From: Bacillus sp. (in: firmicutes)
GTDB taxonomy: Bacteria; Bacillota; Bacilli; Bacillales; Cytobacillaceae
Direction of reading: 5' to 3'
DNA length: 13,063 nucleotides
Assembly (NCBI GenBank): GCA_003457145.1
Contig: DMSR01000422.1
Span: forward strand, 4,211 to 17,273
The translations under genes were made by a program, and so were the position numbers. Position 1 is the first letter of the stretch, and each line of letters opens with the position of its first letter. This document shows, one piece after another, positions 12,515-13,063 of the stretch. The notes below the pieces were generated by a model. The model ran no database searches and had not been told where the DNA came from. It worked only from the letters and a program-made list of their open reading frames with translations.

Positions 12515-12976
12515 ATGAAAAGATTAACGATATTATTGATCATTACTCTTCTTTTAGGAGGGTGTTCAGACATAGAAGACAAAGCTGATAAAGCAGAAGG
12601 AACAACAGGTGAAGCCCCAGCTACTGAAGGATATTCTCCCGATATAGATGATGAAAATACCGTAGATGGCGAGGAATTCAAAACGATCACCGCCGAAGAA
12701 GCGATAGAAATGATCGAAGCGGGCGGAATAGAGATCATAGATGTTCGGAGCGAGGAAGGATATTCTGAATCTCATATTCCAAATGCACAAAATATCCCTC
12801 TTAAAGAAATGGAAGAGAACGGTATTGAACTTGATAAAAATGGAACATACTTAATCGTTTGCAAGGTCGGCAAGACATCAGAAAAAGCCAGTAAGCTGCT
12901 TGCGGAAAGTGGTTATAAAAACATTTATAATTTGAGCGGCGGCATGGACGGCTGGCAAGGAGAAGTCGTAAACTAA
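12515..12976 (+). CDS. Rhodanese-domain lipoprotein
   Basis: The protein has 153 aa, with ATG at 12515 and GAAGGAGGT 7-8 nt upstream. The N-terminus is a short lipoprotein signal, MKRLTILLIITLLLGGC, with the lipobox LGGC and Cys17 as the lipidated residue. It should therefore be anchored on the outer face of the membrane. An acidic, low-complexity linker (18-55) follows. Residues about 56-153 form a single rhodanese domain: TAEEAIEMI, IIDVRSEEGYSESHIPNAQNIP (75-95), catalytic Cys116 in the loop CKVGKTS, and NLSGGMDGW at the end. The loop has the CxxG pattern and an intact cysteine, so sulfur transfer or persulfide handling outside the cell is plausible; the acceptor is unknown. It is monocistronic with its own terminator. 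Confidence 0.92.
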   Translation: MKRLTILLIITLLLGGCSDIEDKADKAEGTTGEAPATEGYSPDIDDENTVDGEEFKTITAEEAIEMIEAGGIEIIDVRSEEGYSESHIPNAQNIPLKEMEENGIELDKNGTYLIVCKVGKTSEKASKLLAESGYKNIYNLSGGMDGWQGEVVN

Positions 12977-13012
12977 ACTGAAACGATTTCTTCGGAAGGA
13001 TATGCCTCAATG

Positions 13013-13044
13013 AAAAGTTGATTCTGAGCAGAATCAGCTTTTTT
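13013..13044 (+). terminator. Rho-independent terminator after the rhodanese lipoprotein
   Basis: AAAAGTTGATTCT (13013-13025) pairs with AGAATCAGCTTTT (13030-13042), with one G-U pair and a GAGC tetraloop, followed by TT. The T run completes a standard terminator 36 bp after the stop. Confidence 0.9.
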
Positions 13045-13063
13045 ACATTCCAAAATTGGTATA

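Noticed and set aside
12288..12518. 76-codon frame overlapping the terminator and the lipoprotein leader
   Set aside because: Begins inside a terminator stem and lacks a ribosome site.

Overview
The window looks like chromosomal DNA of a low-to-moderate-GC, endospore-forming Firmicute of the Bacillaceae (Bacillus/Mesobacillus-like). This is inferred from the strong GGAGG-type ribosome binding sites, GTG and TTG starts, Geobacillus/Bacillus-type cytochrome bd genes with a CydS subunit, a BC1872-family gene, and a dispersed repeat of a type I recall from Bacillaceae genomes. There are no tRNA, rRNA, CRISPR, phage-structural or transposase genes.

Layout. (1) 1-376: the 3' end of a TadC-like secretion/pilus inner-membrane gene, closed by a bidirectional terminator shared with a convergent gene (416-1195, minus) for an unrecognised two-domain protein. 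(2) 1196-1804: a 609-bp gap holding a ~240-bp palindromic repeat with a nested hairpin. (3) 1805-4659: a three-gene cassette of an atypical protein kinase-like protein, a GT4 glycosyltransferase and a HipA-like kinase. The last start codon (TTG) overlaps the preceding stop. (4) 4940-7166: galU and ugd, one base apart, which make UDP-glucose and UDP-glucuronate and are closed by a clear terminator. (5) 7424-8239: a ZIP-family metal transporter. (6) 8240-8690: a terminator, a degenerate partial copy of the same repeat family, and a possible promoter. (7) 8691-11296: a compact cytochrome bd quinol oxidase operon of an unannotated 31-aa membrane peptide, cydA, cydB and a 37-aa cydS. (8) 11414-11737 (minus): a BC1872-like small protein, convergent with cydS across a 17-bp perfect terminator stem. 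(9) 12006-12275: two tandem, very hydrophilic mini-genes. (10) 12515-12976: a rhodanese-domain lipoprotein with its own terminator.

How the genes may work together. GalU and Ugd supply nucleotide sugars that the upstream GT4 enzyme could use. Flanking a glycosyltransferase with two different kinase-fold proteins recalls, in kind only, the B. subtilis cotSA/cotS and ytcABC spore-coat region. SigK-like promoter matches lie upstream of both units. This makes a spore-surface glycan or coat-modification role a testable hypothesis, not a conclusion. The cyd operon is a separate respiratory module. Its flanking small membrane peptides suggest that this bd oxidase may carry a second small subunit in addition to CydS.
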